Shown piece by piece: positions 17,358-25,301 of a stretch of DNA of 64,000 bases (its first letter is position 1; each line of letters begins with the position of its first letter). A program made the translations under genes and the position numbers. The DNA is from Streptomyces meridianus. Its GTDB lineage: Bacteria > Actinomycetota > Actinomycetes > Streptomycetales > Streptomycetaceae. Below the pieces are notes generated by a model. It ran no database searches. It was not told the DNA's origin and saw nothing but the letters and a program-made list of their open reading frames with translations. Where the stretch lies: positions 62,001-126,000 of the forward strand of contig NZ_JAMQGM010000008.1 in assembly GCF_023703325.1 (NCBI RefSeq), in the 5' to 3' direction.

Positions 17358-19526
17358 TCACAGGCTCAGCTCGGGGTGCAGCCGGTCGAGCGTCCACACC
17401 TGCTTGCGCCGTGCCGACCAGGCGGTGAGCGTGAGCGCCCCGAGAGTGAAGCAGGCCAGGACCGCACAGCCCCGCAGCACGGCGTCCGGGCTGCCCCCGG
17501 TGATGAGCCGGCGCAGACCCTCGACGACGTGGGTCATCGGCAGATAGGGGTGGACGGCGTTGAAGAACCCGGGGCTGGTCTGTACCGGGTACGTGCCGCC
17601 CGCCGACGTCAACTGCAGCATCAACAGGGCGAGCACCAGAATGCGTCCGGCGGGCCCGAAACGGGCGTTGAGCCACTGCACGATCGCCGTGAAGCACAGC
17701 GTCACCAGACAGAGGAAGCCGATCGTGCCCGCTGCCCGTTCCATGCGGAGCCCGAGCCCCCAGTGCAGGACGGACATCAGAGCGGCCATCTGTGCCAGTC
17801 CCAGGCCGGCCACGGGGAGCCAGCCGGCCAGGGCGATCCGCCAGGCCGGCGCCCCGGCGGCCAGAGCCCGCCGGTTGAGCGGCTGGATCAGCATGTACGC
17901 CACCATGGCGCCGACCCAGAGGGAGAGCGGGATGAAGTACGGGGCGAAGCCGGTGCCGTAGTCCGGTGCCGTGTGTGCGGAACCGGAGGCCAGGCGGACG
18001 GGGTCGGCCATGACCGCGGTGCGCGCGTCGCGGTCATGCTTGTCGTAGTCGGGAATCCGGTCCGCACCGTCGTGGAGACCGCCGGCGAGCTTCTGCGAGC
18101 CGTCGGCGAGCCGGTACATGCCGCCGTTCAGGGTGTCGGCGCCGTCGGACAGCTTGCCGATGCCTGCGTCGAGGGACTGCGAGCCGCGGTGCGCGGAGCC
18201 GGTGCCGGCGTGGATCTTCCCGGTTCCCTCGGCGAGGCTCCCGGCTCCCGCTGCGACCTTCCGGGCGCCGGCGGCCACCTTGTGGGCCCCGTCGTTGAGG
18301 GCGTTGACGTCGTGCACGGCGGAGCCGAGATCCTCGGCCAGGTGCGGGCCGCGCTCGGCGAGAGCGGAGGCGAGGCGGTGCAGGGTGCGCAGGTCGTCGG
18401 TGACCTTTCCGAGCGCCGAGGCGTTCCGGGACACGAGCCGGTCGACCCGCTCTGCTGCGGTCGCCGCTCGTTCGGCGGCGTCGGCGGCCTTCTTCAACTG
18501 GGGGCAGGAGACGTCCAGTCGGATCCCGGCGCCGCAGCGGGCCCGGTACACGGAGTCGATACGGCCGGATGCCTCGCGGGCGTCCTTCGCTGCCCGGGAC
18601 GCCGATGCGGGCAGCTTGCCGAGGTCGTCCGCGGTGGTCTTCGAACCGAGCGAGAGGAGCCGCGCACTCCTGCCGATCTCCTCGCCGTGGTCCTCGAGGA
18701 ATGGGCGGAGCGGTCCGGCGAAGCCGTTGACCCGGTCCGCGAGCTTCTGGGTGCCGCGGGCGACGGCTGCCGCTCCCGTGCTGACCTTCCCCGCGCCGGA
18801 CTTGAGGGAACCTGCCCCGGAGTCCAGGGTTCCGGCCCCGTCGTCGAGCTTCCGGAGTCCGTCGGCGAGGGCACCGCTGCCGTCGCCGGCGTCCGCGAGG
18901 CCCCGGGAGAGGGCGCCGGCGCCCTTCCTGGCCTTGCCGATGCCGCGGTCGATCCGGTCGGCGCCCTTGGCGGCCTTTTCGGTGGCCGCGTGGATGTCGG
19001 AGAACGAGACGAAGATCCGGTCGAGGTAGGAGCGTGCCGTCTTCGCCGAGACGGCTGCCCGTACCTCGGAGAAGACCGTCCGCGAGATCTGCCCGACGAC
19101 GTAGTTGTTGGCATCGTTGGTGCGTACCCGGAGCGCCCCGGCTCGCGGGAGGTCGCCCGAGGCGGAGGCCAGGCGCCGGCTGAAGTCGGACGGCACGGTC
19201 AGGGAGAGGTAGAAGTCCCCGTTCTCGACGCCGCGTTCGGCCTCGGACGCACTGACCTCGCGCCAGGCGAACACGCCGCTCTCGCGGAGCCCGTCGGCGA
19301 TCTCGTCGCCGGCGTCGATGTGGTGTCCGCCGGCGTTCGTCCCGCGGTCCGCGTTGACCAGGGCGACCGGTATGCGGTCCAGCCGGCCGTAGGGATCCCA
19401 GAAGGACCAGAGGTAGAGCGCCCCGTAGAGCAGGGGCAGCAGCAGAACCGCGGCGAGGGCGGCGCGGGGGAGCCTGCCGCGGCCGAAGCGCTTCAGTTCA
19501 AGAGCGGCCAGTTTCGGCGAACGCAT
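17358..19526 (-). CDS. YhgE/Pip-family ABC-2-type membrane protein
   Basis: 722-aa integral membrane protein. One N-terminal membrane segment (LPRAALAAVLLLPLLYGALYLWSF) is followed by a large extracytoplasmic region with YhgE features (VALVNADRGT, then VENGDFYLSLTVPSDFSRRLAS) and long stretches of degenerate repeats of the type GAxxLxxGxxKLxDG (about 190-300 and 400-480), likely coiled or beta-rich rods. Five or six membrane helices at the C terminus (FIPLSLWVGAMVAYMLI onwards) form the ABC-2 permease part. Homologues include the phage infection protein Pip and ESX-3-like exporters. It overlaps the ABC ATPase gene by 29 nt. The transported substrate is unknown; with the TetR regulator, export of a toxic compound is plausible. 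Confidence 0.88.
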   Translation of the reverse strand: MRSPKLAALELKRFGRGRLPRAALAAVLLLPLLYGALYLWSFWDPYGRLDRIPVALVNADRGTNAGGHHIDAGDEIADGLRESGVFAWREVSASEAERGVENGDFYLSLTVPSDFSRRLASASGDLPRAGALRVRTNDANNYVVGQISRTVFSEVRAAVSAKTARSYLDRIFVSFSDIHAATEKAAKGADRIDRGIGKARKGAGALSRGLADAGDGSGALADGLRKLDDGAGTLDSGAGSLKSGAGKVSTGAAAVARGTQKLADRVNGFAGPLRPFLEDHGEEIGRSARLLSLGSKTTADDLGKLPASASRAAKDAREASGRIDSVYRARCGAGIRLDVSCPQLKKAADAAERAATAAERVDRLVSRNASALGKVTDDLRTLHRLASALAERGPHLAEDLGSAVHDVNALNDGAHKVAAGARKVAAGAGSLAEGTGKIHAGTGSAHRGSQSLDAGIGKLSDGADTLNGGMYRLADGSQKLAGGLHDGADRIPDYDKHDRDARTAVMADPVRLASGSAHTAPDYGTGFAPYFIPLSLWVGAMVAYMLIQPLNRRALAAGAPAWRIALAGWLPVAGLGLAQMAALMSVLHWGLGLRMERAAGTIGFLCLVTLCFTAIVQWLNARFGPAGRILVLALLMLQLTSAGGTYPVQTSPGFFNAVHPYLPMTHVVEGLRRLITGGSPDAVLRGCAVLACFTLGALTLTAWSARRKQVWTLDRLHPELSL

Positions 19527-20439
19527 CCTTCGTCCCCTCGTTGTCGTGGTCTTCGGTGCCGGAAGCGGCGGCCGGTGCGGCCTCGGCCGGGGTGTCGTCG
19601 TCGGTGCTGTCGCCGGTTCCGGAGGCGCTGCCGGTTCCGGCCGGTTCCGGAGCGGGTCCGTTGTCCTTGCCCGTCCCGGATCCGCTCCGGGGACCGTCGG
19701 CGGAGTCCGGGCGCCGGTCCCGGGCCGTCCGGATCACCAAGGCGTCCGGTGGTGCCTGGCTGCACACGGCGAGGACGGTCGTGCCGGAGGCAGCCACGGT
19801 GCGCAGCAGGTCCCAGGCCTGCTCGCGCTCGGTGTCGGAGAGCTTGAGGTCGGTGTCGTCGACAGCCAGCAGGCGGGGGGCGTCGATGAGGGCCAGCGCG
19901 ATGGAGAGCCGGAGGGATTCCAGCCGTTCGAGGTCGCGCACCGCTGTGCGTTCCTGCTTCGGGAGTGCGGCCGGATCGAGTCCGGCGGCGTCGAGCGCGG
20001 CGTCGATCCGCCGGCGGGCCTCGGCCGCACGCTCCCGGCGGGGCCGCAGCAGGGCTCGCAGCGATCCGGCGAACCGGCGCTGCAGCAGGGCGTGTTCACG
20101 CAGGTGCTCGGCGACGGTGAGCGCGGGATCGAGCTCGCAGACCCCCGGGACGTGGGCGAGCGCGCTGATCCGGCGTACCGCCGCCATCCGGCGCTCCTGT
20201 CCGCTGCGGCGTCCGCCGGTCAGCGGCAGCCTGCCGGTTGCCGCGTGGCCGGTGCTCGGCCGCATCCGGCCGGTGAGCACCAGCAGCAGACTCGTTCGTC
20301 CGGATCCGGAGGGCCCCTCCACGGCAATGAGCGTGCCGGGCTCCGCGGCGGCGTCGATGTCGCGGAACGCCCAGCCGCGGGGCCCTTTGAGGCCGAGCCG
20401 GGCGACGTCGACCGCCGCCCCGGGCGGGGTGCTGTTCAC
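19498..20439 (-). CDS. ABC-type ATPase with degenerate nucleotide-binding motifs
   Basis: 313-aa ABC ATPase-like protein, first gene of the operon. The Walker A motif reads GPSGSGRTS (about 42-50), with Arg where Lys is normally essential. The signature region reads AVRDLERLESLRLSIALAL instead of LSGGQ, and the Walker B reads LLAVDDTD, with Asp in place of the catalytic Glu. All three are in the right order and spacing, so this looks like a true but diverged ABC domain rather than a frameshift. The final about 80 residues are Ser/Gly/Asp/Ala-rich and disordered. ATP hydrolysis may be slow or absent. The ATG has GGAGA upstream. Confidence 0.85.
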   Translation of the reverse strand: MNSTPPGAAVDVARLGLKGPRGWAFRDIDAAAEPGTLIAVEGPSGSGRTSLLLVLTGRMRPSTGHAATGRLPLTGGRRSGQERRMAAVRRISALAHVPGVCELDPALTVAEHLREHALLQRRFAGSLRALLRPRRERAAEARRRIDAALDAAGLDPAALPKQERTAVRDLERLESLRLSIALALIDAPRLLAVDDTDLKLSDTEREQAWDLLRTVAASGTTVLAVCSQAPPDALVIRTARDRRPDSADGPRSGSGTGKDNGPAPEPAGTGSASGTGDSTDDDTPAEAAPAAASGTEDHDNEGTKDAFAETGRS

Positions 20440-20463
20440 GGGGTCTCCTTGCCACAGAAGGCA

Positions 20464-20485
20464 TTGAACTGACCGGTCAGTTCAA
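20464..20485. promoter_or_regulatory. 22-bp perfect palindrome, probable TetR operator
   Basis: TTGAACTGACC followed by its exact reverse complement GGTCAGTTCAA, 24 nt upstream of the ABC ATPase start and just downstream of a TACTTT -10 box (minus strand). The symmetry and size fit a TetR-family operator, and the operon it controls ends in a TetR gene. Confidence 0.8.
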
Positions 20486-20586
20486 AAAGTATGCACCACG
20501 CGCCCGACTGCTTCCCCACCGGGTCCCCATCCCCGCGCACCCCCGACGTCAGGGGTGTTGATGCAGGTCGGGGTCGATTGTCAGTG

Positions 20587-20610
20587 GTGTGCCCAACGAT
20601 GTGGGCACAC
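20587..20610 (+). other. stem-loop in the leader of the HEPN gene
   Basis: GTGTGCCCA pairs with TGGGCACAC (9 bp, 6-nt loop), 36 nt before the ATG of the HEPN gene. It leaves the AGGAGG ribosome binding site free. It could equally be a DNA-level operator. Role unknown. Confidence 0.45.
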
Positions 20611-20645
20611 GGCCGTGAGCCGTTCGCGACGACAGGAGGTTCGTC

Positions 20646-21203
20646 ATGGCGATCTCGCCCGCCCTCCCCAGGCGTGCGCCGGGGGAGACCCGTGCCGCCG
20701 ACGTCCACCCCGTGGTGCGCCGGTCGGGCGCCCCTCCCGAGGCTCTCGGGCTGCTCTCCCAGGCCCGCCGCGGGCTCGACGAAGCAGAGGGGCTGGAGAT
20801 GCCCGACGAGCGTTATGTCACCGCCCACTTGGCCGCACTGCGCACCGCCGCTGCCGTGCTCGCCGTCCGGGGGCGTCCCGAGCCGACCGAGCGCAAGCGC
20901 CGCCGAATCCGCAGCGCCTGGGACGTTCTGCCGGAGGTGGTGCCCGAACTCGCCGAGTGGAGCGCCCTGTTCGCCTCGGGCGCGCCGCGACGGGCGCGGG
21001 CCGAAGCCGGCATACGCAACGCCGTCAGCCGCCGCGACGCCGACGACCTGATGCGTGACGCCGCCCATTTCCTGCGCCTGGTCGAGCGGCTGCTCTCGCT
21101 CCAGCCCGCGCTGCCGCTCCCGCGCGCGGCCGCCCCGGAGGAGGCCCGCGGGCAGGGGTGCGGGCCTGTCGGCCCGAGGCGTGCCGACCTGCCGAGCCCA
21201 TAG
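20646..21203 (+). CDS. SAV_6107-family HEPN-domain protein
   Basis: 185-aa all-helical protein that I place in the SAV_6107-type HEPN family of actinomycetes (PPEALGLLSQARRGLDEAEGLEMPDERYVTAHLAALRTAAAVLAVRG... AWDVLPEVVPELAEWSALFASGA). The N-terminal 30 and C-terminal 30 residues look disordered. HEPN domains are often RNases or RNA-binding modules, but the usual RxxxxH active site is not obvious here, and no nucleotidyltransferase partner is adjacent, so a toxin role is not supported. A strong AGGAGG lies before the ATG. A methyltransferase gene follows on the same strand after its own hairpins and ribosome binding site. Confidence 0.82.
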   Translation: MAISPALPRRAPGETRAADVHPVVRRSGAPPEALGLLSQARRGLDEAEGLEMPDERYVTAHLAALRTAAAVLAVRGRPEPTERKRRRIRSAWDVLPEVVPELAEWSALFASGAPRRARAEAGIRNAVSRRDADDLMRDAAHFLRLVERLLSLQPALPLPRAAAPEEARGQGCGPVGPRRADLPSP

Positions 21204-21247
21204 GGTGGGGTCAGCACTGTCGTCATCCCGCCGCCAGCGGCGGTAGA

Positions 21248-21270
21248 CCCTTCCCTGCTGCGGGGAAGGG
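21248..21270 (+). terminator. hairpin between the HEPN and methyltransferase genes
   Basis: CCCTTCCC pairs with GGGAAGGG (8 bp, 7-nt loop), preceded by a second small GC hairpin (CCGCCGCC/GGCGG). It lies 44 nt after the HEPN stop and 24 nt before the methyltransferase GTG. It may end the upstream transcript; a TAGGGT -10-like box at 21201-21206 could restart transcription ahead of it. Confidence 0.45.
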
Positions 21271-21294
21271 GCCCACGCCGAGGAGTTAGCCGCC

Positions 21295-22047
21295 GTGTCC
21301 GACCCGCTGCGCCCCCGCGCCTCCCTTCGCACCGCCGTGGTCTGGGAGGTTCTCCGCGAGGCACTCGAGCGCCGTGCGAAGGCTGCGGGCCGCGACGTCC
21401 TCGACGTCCTCGACACCGGAGGCGGCACGGGCAACTTCGCGGTTCCGGCCGCCCGGCTCGGCCACCGCGTCACCGTGGTCGACCCCAGCCCCAACGCGTT
21501 GTTCGCCCTGGAGACCCGGGCCGCCGAAACCGGCGTGGCCGACCGGGTCCATGGTGTCCAGGGGGACACCGACAACCTGTTCGACGTCGTGGAGCGCGGA
21601 AGCTACGACGTGGTCCTGTGCCACGGCGTCCTGGAGTACGTGGACGACCCGTCCGAGGCGGTGCGCAGGACGGCTGCGGCGCTCCGCCCGTCCGGTTCGC
21701 TCAGCCTGCTCGCGGCCGGACTCGGCGGCGCCGTGCTCGCCCGTGCCATCGCCGGACACTTCACCGAGGCGCGGCACGCCCTGACGGACGAGGCAGGCCG
21801 GTGGGGCGAGAGCGACCCGGTACCGCGGCGCTTCACCGTAGAGCAGCTGTCCCGGCTGGTGACGGCCGCCGGGCTGGAGGCCGTCGCCGTGCACGGCGTC
21901 CGTGTCTTCTCGGACCTCGTGCCGGGCGGACTCGTCGACACCGAACCGGGCGCCGTGGACGCGCTGCTCAAACTCGAGGCGGCCGCGGCAGAGCTGCCCG
22001 CCTTCCACGCCGTCGCCACCCAGCTGCACGTCCTGGGCGAGCGATGA
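21295..22047 (+). CDS. SAM-dependent class I methyltransferase
   Basis: 250-aa methyltransferase. Motif I is LDTGGGTGNFAVPAARLG (about 36-53), followed by the acidic strand end VTVVDPSPNAL and motif IV-like YDVVLCHGVLEYVDD. A Rossmann-type fold with UbiE-like topology is clear; the substrate is not known. The GTG start has GAGGAG at normal distance. Its position beside the HEPN gene might hint at an RNA substrate, but that is only context. Confidence 0.85.
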   Translation: MSDPLRPRASLRTAVVWEVLREALERRAKAAGRDVLDVLDTGGGTGNFAVPAARLGHRVTVVDPSPNALFALETRAAETGVADRVHGVQGDTDNLFDVVERGSYDVVLCHGVLEYVDDPSEAVRRTAAALRPSGSLSLLAAGLGGAVLARAIAGHFTEARHALTDEAGRWGESDPVPRRFTVEQLSRLVTAAGLEAVAVHGVRVFSDLVPGGLVDTEPGAVDALLKLEAAAAELPAFHAVATQLHVLGER

Positions 22048-22215
22048 ACGGTCGCACCAGCACCACGTGACGCGCTCATCACCCGTTCGGGCTCATCGCG
22101 GCTTATGATCGAGGGACACAGTCCGGCATGACCGGTGGTAGGTCAGGGAATGCACGATCCACCACCCGAACCGATCCGCCGGTCAGGGAACGGTGGGCTG
22201 GCGCAGAGGGGCGGG

Positions 22216-22244
22216 TTTCACGGGGGGGATTCCCTGCCTATCCT
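22216..22244 (+). promoter_or_regulatory. possible promoter of the DUF3040 gene
   Basis: TTTCAC (22216-22221) and TATCCT (22239-22244) with 17-bp spacing, about 50 nt upstream of the start. The rest of the 248-nt gap 22048-22295 holds a second -10-like TATGAT (22104-22109) without a partner and no gene that I can support. Confidence 0.35.
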
Positions 22245-22295
22245 GAAAGGGCCGCACCCCGGTCGCCCCCGGCGACCGACGAGTAGGAGGACTCC

Positions 22296-22700
22296 GTGCC
22301 GCTCTCGGAGCACGAGCAGCGAATGCTCGAGCAAATGGAGCGAGCGCTGTACGCCGAAGATCCCAAGTTCGCGACAGCGCTTGAGGGAAGCGGGCTGCGC
22401 ACGTACACCCGGCGACGGGTCTACCAAGCGGTTGCGGGCTTCCTGGTGGGTATCGCGCTCCTCATGGCCGGAATGGTCGCGCAGCAGATCTGGATCAGCG
22501 TGGTGGGATTCCTCGTCATGCTCGGCTGCGCCGCCCTCGTCGTCACCGGGTGGCGCAAGGCTCCCAAGCGTGGCGAGCAGCCCGCGGAGGGAACAGCGCA
22601 CACCGGGCAGCAGGCCCGGCGACGACCGGCCCGCGGCCGGTCGATGATGGAGCGCATCGAGGAGCGCTGGCAGCGGCGCCGGGACGAGCAGGGGCACTGA
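22296..22700 (+). CDS. DUF3040 membrane protein
   Basis: 134-aa protein of the actinobacterial DUF3040 family. It opens with the family signature MPLSEHEQRMLEQMERALYAEDPKFA, then two membrane helices (VYQAVAGFLVGIALLMAGMVA and WISVVGFLVMLGCAALVVTGW) and a basic, disordered cytoplasmic tail (RRRPARGRSMMERIEERWQRRR). GTG start with GGAGG nearby. Small DUF3040 proteins commonly lie near division and wall genes in actinomycetes; the function is not known. Confidence 0.9.
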   Translation: MPLSEHEQRMLEQMERALYAEDPKFATALEGSGLRTYTRRRVYQAVAGFLVGIALLMAGMVAQQIWISVVGFLVMLGCAALVVTGWRKAPKRGEQPAEGTAHTGQQARRRPARGRSMMERIEERWQRRRDEQGH

Positions 22701-22809
22701 GCACCGGCCCGTGGTCGCACGGCCGCGGTCCGGAGGCCCGTATCCGGGAACGCCGGACGATCCCGGAGGCCCGCTCGGGCCGGTGCCGTGGCGAGTGGTC
22801 GGCAGAGCA

Positions 22810-22862
22810 CAGGCATGAGTGAGGGGCAAAGACCGTCGGTCTTTGCCCCTCACTCATGCCTG
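22810..22862. terminator. 26-bp perfect inverted repeat, bidirectional terminator
   Basis: Arms 22810-22835 and 22837-22862 are exact reverse complements with a single central base. It sits between the converging DUF3040 gene (stop 22700) and transglutaminase operon (stop 22908). The stem contains GGGGCAAAGACCG and its complement. It is longer than needed for termination. Confidence 0.85.
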
Positions 22863-22907
22863 CGGGTGCTCCCGGAGGCACCGGGTGCCCTCACAGTCCC
22901 GGGACGC

Positions 22908-25301
22908 TCAGCCCCGCCGGGCGAACGGACGGCGCACTGTCACCACGCGCCGGCCGCGGACCTCCCACCACGAGACGACGGCCGCCCACCACCGGGACCA
23001 GGTCCACAGCACGCGTACCGAGGACCGTGGGGCGAACCGCGCCTGCAGCCGGCCCCGGAACTTCGCCGACGCGTGCAACCCGGCCCGGACCCGGCGCACA
23101 TCGTCGGCCGACGCACCCCCGCCGCGCGGCACCGGGGCGTACAGCACCTGGTCGACGGCCTCCGCCAACCGGTGCGCTGCCTCGGCCGCAGGACCGCTGA
23201 GCCGTCCGCCCCGCACGATCGCCTCCGCCGCCTTCCGGGGGGTGCGCGAGTCGTCGGGCACGATGCCGTGGTCCCATCCCGAGTCGAGGAACTCCCGCCA
23301 CGCGGCCAGAGTGCGGCCGGCCCCGTCCCCGGAACGGCCCAGCCGGTCCCTGCGCAGCTTTTCGCGCCACAGCATCGGCAGGAAAGGCAGCAGCACGACC
23401 ACCAGCCCCAGGAGGACGGCTGCCGAGACCGCTCCCAGGGACGGCCCGGTCTCCTGCGGTGTCCCGATCTCCCGCTGGACGTCGCCCGGGCACTCGCCCA
23501 GCTTCTTCAGCTGCGGGGGGCAGGCGTCCGCGGACGGCGGCGCGGCGGGAGGAGCCTCGGAGTTTTCGGGGCCTGGGGTCTCGGGTTCGGGGTTCCCGCT
23601 GCCCGTGGGAGCATCGTCGACCGCGTACTCGGGGATGGTGCCCCGCGTCGGAGTCGGCTCGAACCGGGTCCACCCCACCCCCGGGAAGTACAGCTCGGGC
23701 CAGGCGTGCGCGTCCTTGAGTCCGACCGACATCGATCCGTCCGACTGCGGGGATCCAGGTGTGAAGCCGACGGCCACCCGGGCGGGGATCTTCAAGGTGC
23801 GCGCCATCGCCGCCATGGAGAAGGCGAAGTGGACGCAGAAGCCCTTCTTGTCCCGCAGGAACCGGGTGATGGCTTGCGAACCGTTGCCCGGCCGGACCTT
23901 GGTGTCGTACTCGAAGTCGCCGTCGGTGGCGAACCAGGTCTGCAGCTTCACGGCCCGCTCGTAGTCGTTCGAGGCCCCGGCGGTCACCTGCTCGGCGGTC
24001 CTCGCCACCACCGGCGGCAGCGATGCCGGGACCCGGGTGTACTCGCGCAGCACGTCGGAAGGCGGTGTCCCGGCCCGGGCGAGCCGGGCCGGGGTCGGCT
24101 GCACCAGAAGGCTCGTCACCCGGTACCTCACACCCCGGGTCGTCTGGTTCCGGTCGCCGACGAGCGTGCGGCCCGCAGGTTCGTACCGCCAGCGGCCGTC
24201 GATGTCCACGTCCGTGGCCGGGTAGGGGAGCGGCAGCCAGTTCTGGGCGTACCATTCGGCGGCCGACACGTTGCTGGTGATCCTGGTGGTGCGCACCCCC
24301 GGGCTCAGCCCGTCGGGCGGTGGCAGCGGTGAGGGCACGTCCGTGACCCGGCGCTCGGACGGCTTCCACGAGGTGCCGTCGAACCGGTCGAGAGCCACGA
24401 TCCGCAGATACAGGTCCCGGGTCTGTTCGGAGTCCGTCCGGTAGTTCAGCACCTCCCGGTTGTCGGACTGGTTGAGGCTGTTCTGCAGTGAGACCAGCGG
24501 GTTCACGGCAGAGATCGTCCCGCCCGGCCCGCTTCCCGTGCCCCCCGCCCGGCGCGCCGCGAGGAGCCCGCCGTCCAATGACGGCAGCACCGTCGGGACC
24601 AGGAGCGCGACGCCGAGTGCCACCGCCCCGATCCGCCTCCCTGTGCGGACGGGCGCCAGGGCGGAGCCGCCGCTGCCGTTCCGTCCGGTGCCCGGCCACC
24701 CGGGCACACCACTGAACAGACGGCCCCACTGGGACAGCCGGTCCCGCCCCTCGGCCAGCAACAGGAGCAGATAGCCCCCGGACGCGAAGAGGAACCACAG
24801 CCAGCGGGCGCCGCCCTGGGCCAGCCCCGCCGCGACCGAGTACAGGGCCAGCAGCGGCAGCCCGGCCGGTGCCGCTCTTCGGTAGGTGACCGCGAGCGCG
24901 TCCACCGAGAGCCCGATGACGACGACCCCGCCGACGAGCAGCAGCCGGATCCCGATGGTGACCGGCGCCGGGGTGGCGAAGCGCCCGACGTCCTCCACGC
25001 CGGCGGCCAGCAGCCCCGCGAAGGCACGCATCGCGTCCGGGCCGGGCAGCACACCGGCAACGGCATGGCGGGGGACGAACATCAGGGTCAGCAGGAGCAA
25101 CGCGACCAGCGTCTGCGAGGCCACCGTCAGCGGTCGGGCCAGCGGCACTCTGCGCGCCAGGCCGCCGACCGCCGCCAGGACCATCAGCAGCAGCGCCACC
25201 CGGAGGATCCAGCTGCCGGAATCCACCAGGGGGAGCAGCGAGCACGCGGCCATCAGTGTGGCAGCCGCCGCGCAGACCGTGAGCCGTGCCTGCCCGCTCA
25301 T
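22908..25301 (-). CDS. transglutaminase-like (TgpA-type) membrane protein
   Basis: 797-aa membrane enzyme. The N-terminal half has about six to eight membrane helices (TLMAACSLLPLV to LLVPTVLP), followed by an extracytoplasmic transglutaminase-like domain. The catalytic Cys is in KKGFCVHFAFSMAAMARTLKIPARVAVGFTPG and the His in LKDAHAWPELYFPGVGW; the third position reads RFEPTPT, with Glu where Asp is usual. A Pro/Glu-rich linker, one more membrane helix (LGAVSAAVLLGLVVVLLPFLP) and a DUF4129-like cytoplasmic end complete it. The ATG overlaps the stop of the DUF58 gene by 4 nt. Last gene of a MoxR-DUF58-transglutaminase operon, a recurrent set of unknown substrate. Confidence 0.9.
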   Translation of the reverse strand: MSGQARLTVCAAAATLMAACSLLPLVDSGSWILRVALLLMVLAAVGGLARRVPLARPLTVASQTLVALLLLTLMFVPRHAVAGVLPGPDAMRAFAGLLAAGVEDVGRFATPAPVTIGIRLLLVGGVVVIGLSVDALAVTYRRAAPAGLPLLALYSVAAGLAQGGARWLWFLFASGGYLLLLLAEGRDRLSQWGRLFSGVPGWPGTGRNGSGGSALAPVRTGRRIGAVALGVALLVPTVLPSLDGGLLAARRAGGTGSGPGGTISAVNPLVSLQNSLNQSDNREVLNYRTDSEQTRDLYLRIVALDRFDGTSWKPSERRVTDVPSPLPPPDGLSPGVRTTRITSNVSAAEWYAQNWLPLPYPATDVDIDGRWRYEPAGRTLVGDRNQTTRGVRYRVTSLLVQPTPARLARAGTPPSDVLREYTRVPASLPPVVARTAEQVTAGASNDYERAVKLQTWFATDGDFEYDTKVRPGNGSQAITRFLRDKKGFCVHFAFSMAAMARTLKIPARVAVGFTPGSPQSDGSMSVGLKDAHAWPELYFPGVGWTRFEPTPTRGTIPEYAVDDAPTGSGNPEPETPGPENSEAPPAAPPSADACPPQLKKLGECPGDVQREIGTPQETGPSLGAVSAAVLLGLVVVLLPFLPMLWREKLRRDRLGRSGDGAGRTLAAWREFLDSGWDHGIVPDDSRTPRKAAEAIVRGGRLSGPAAEAAHRLAEAVDQVLYAPVPRGGGASADDVRRVRAGLHASAKFRGRLQARFAPRSSVRVLWTWSRWWAAVVSWWEVRGRRVVTVRRPFARRG

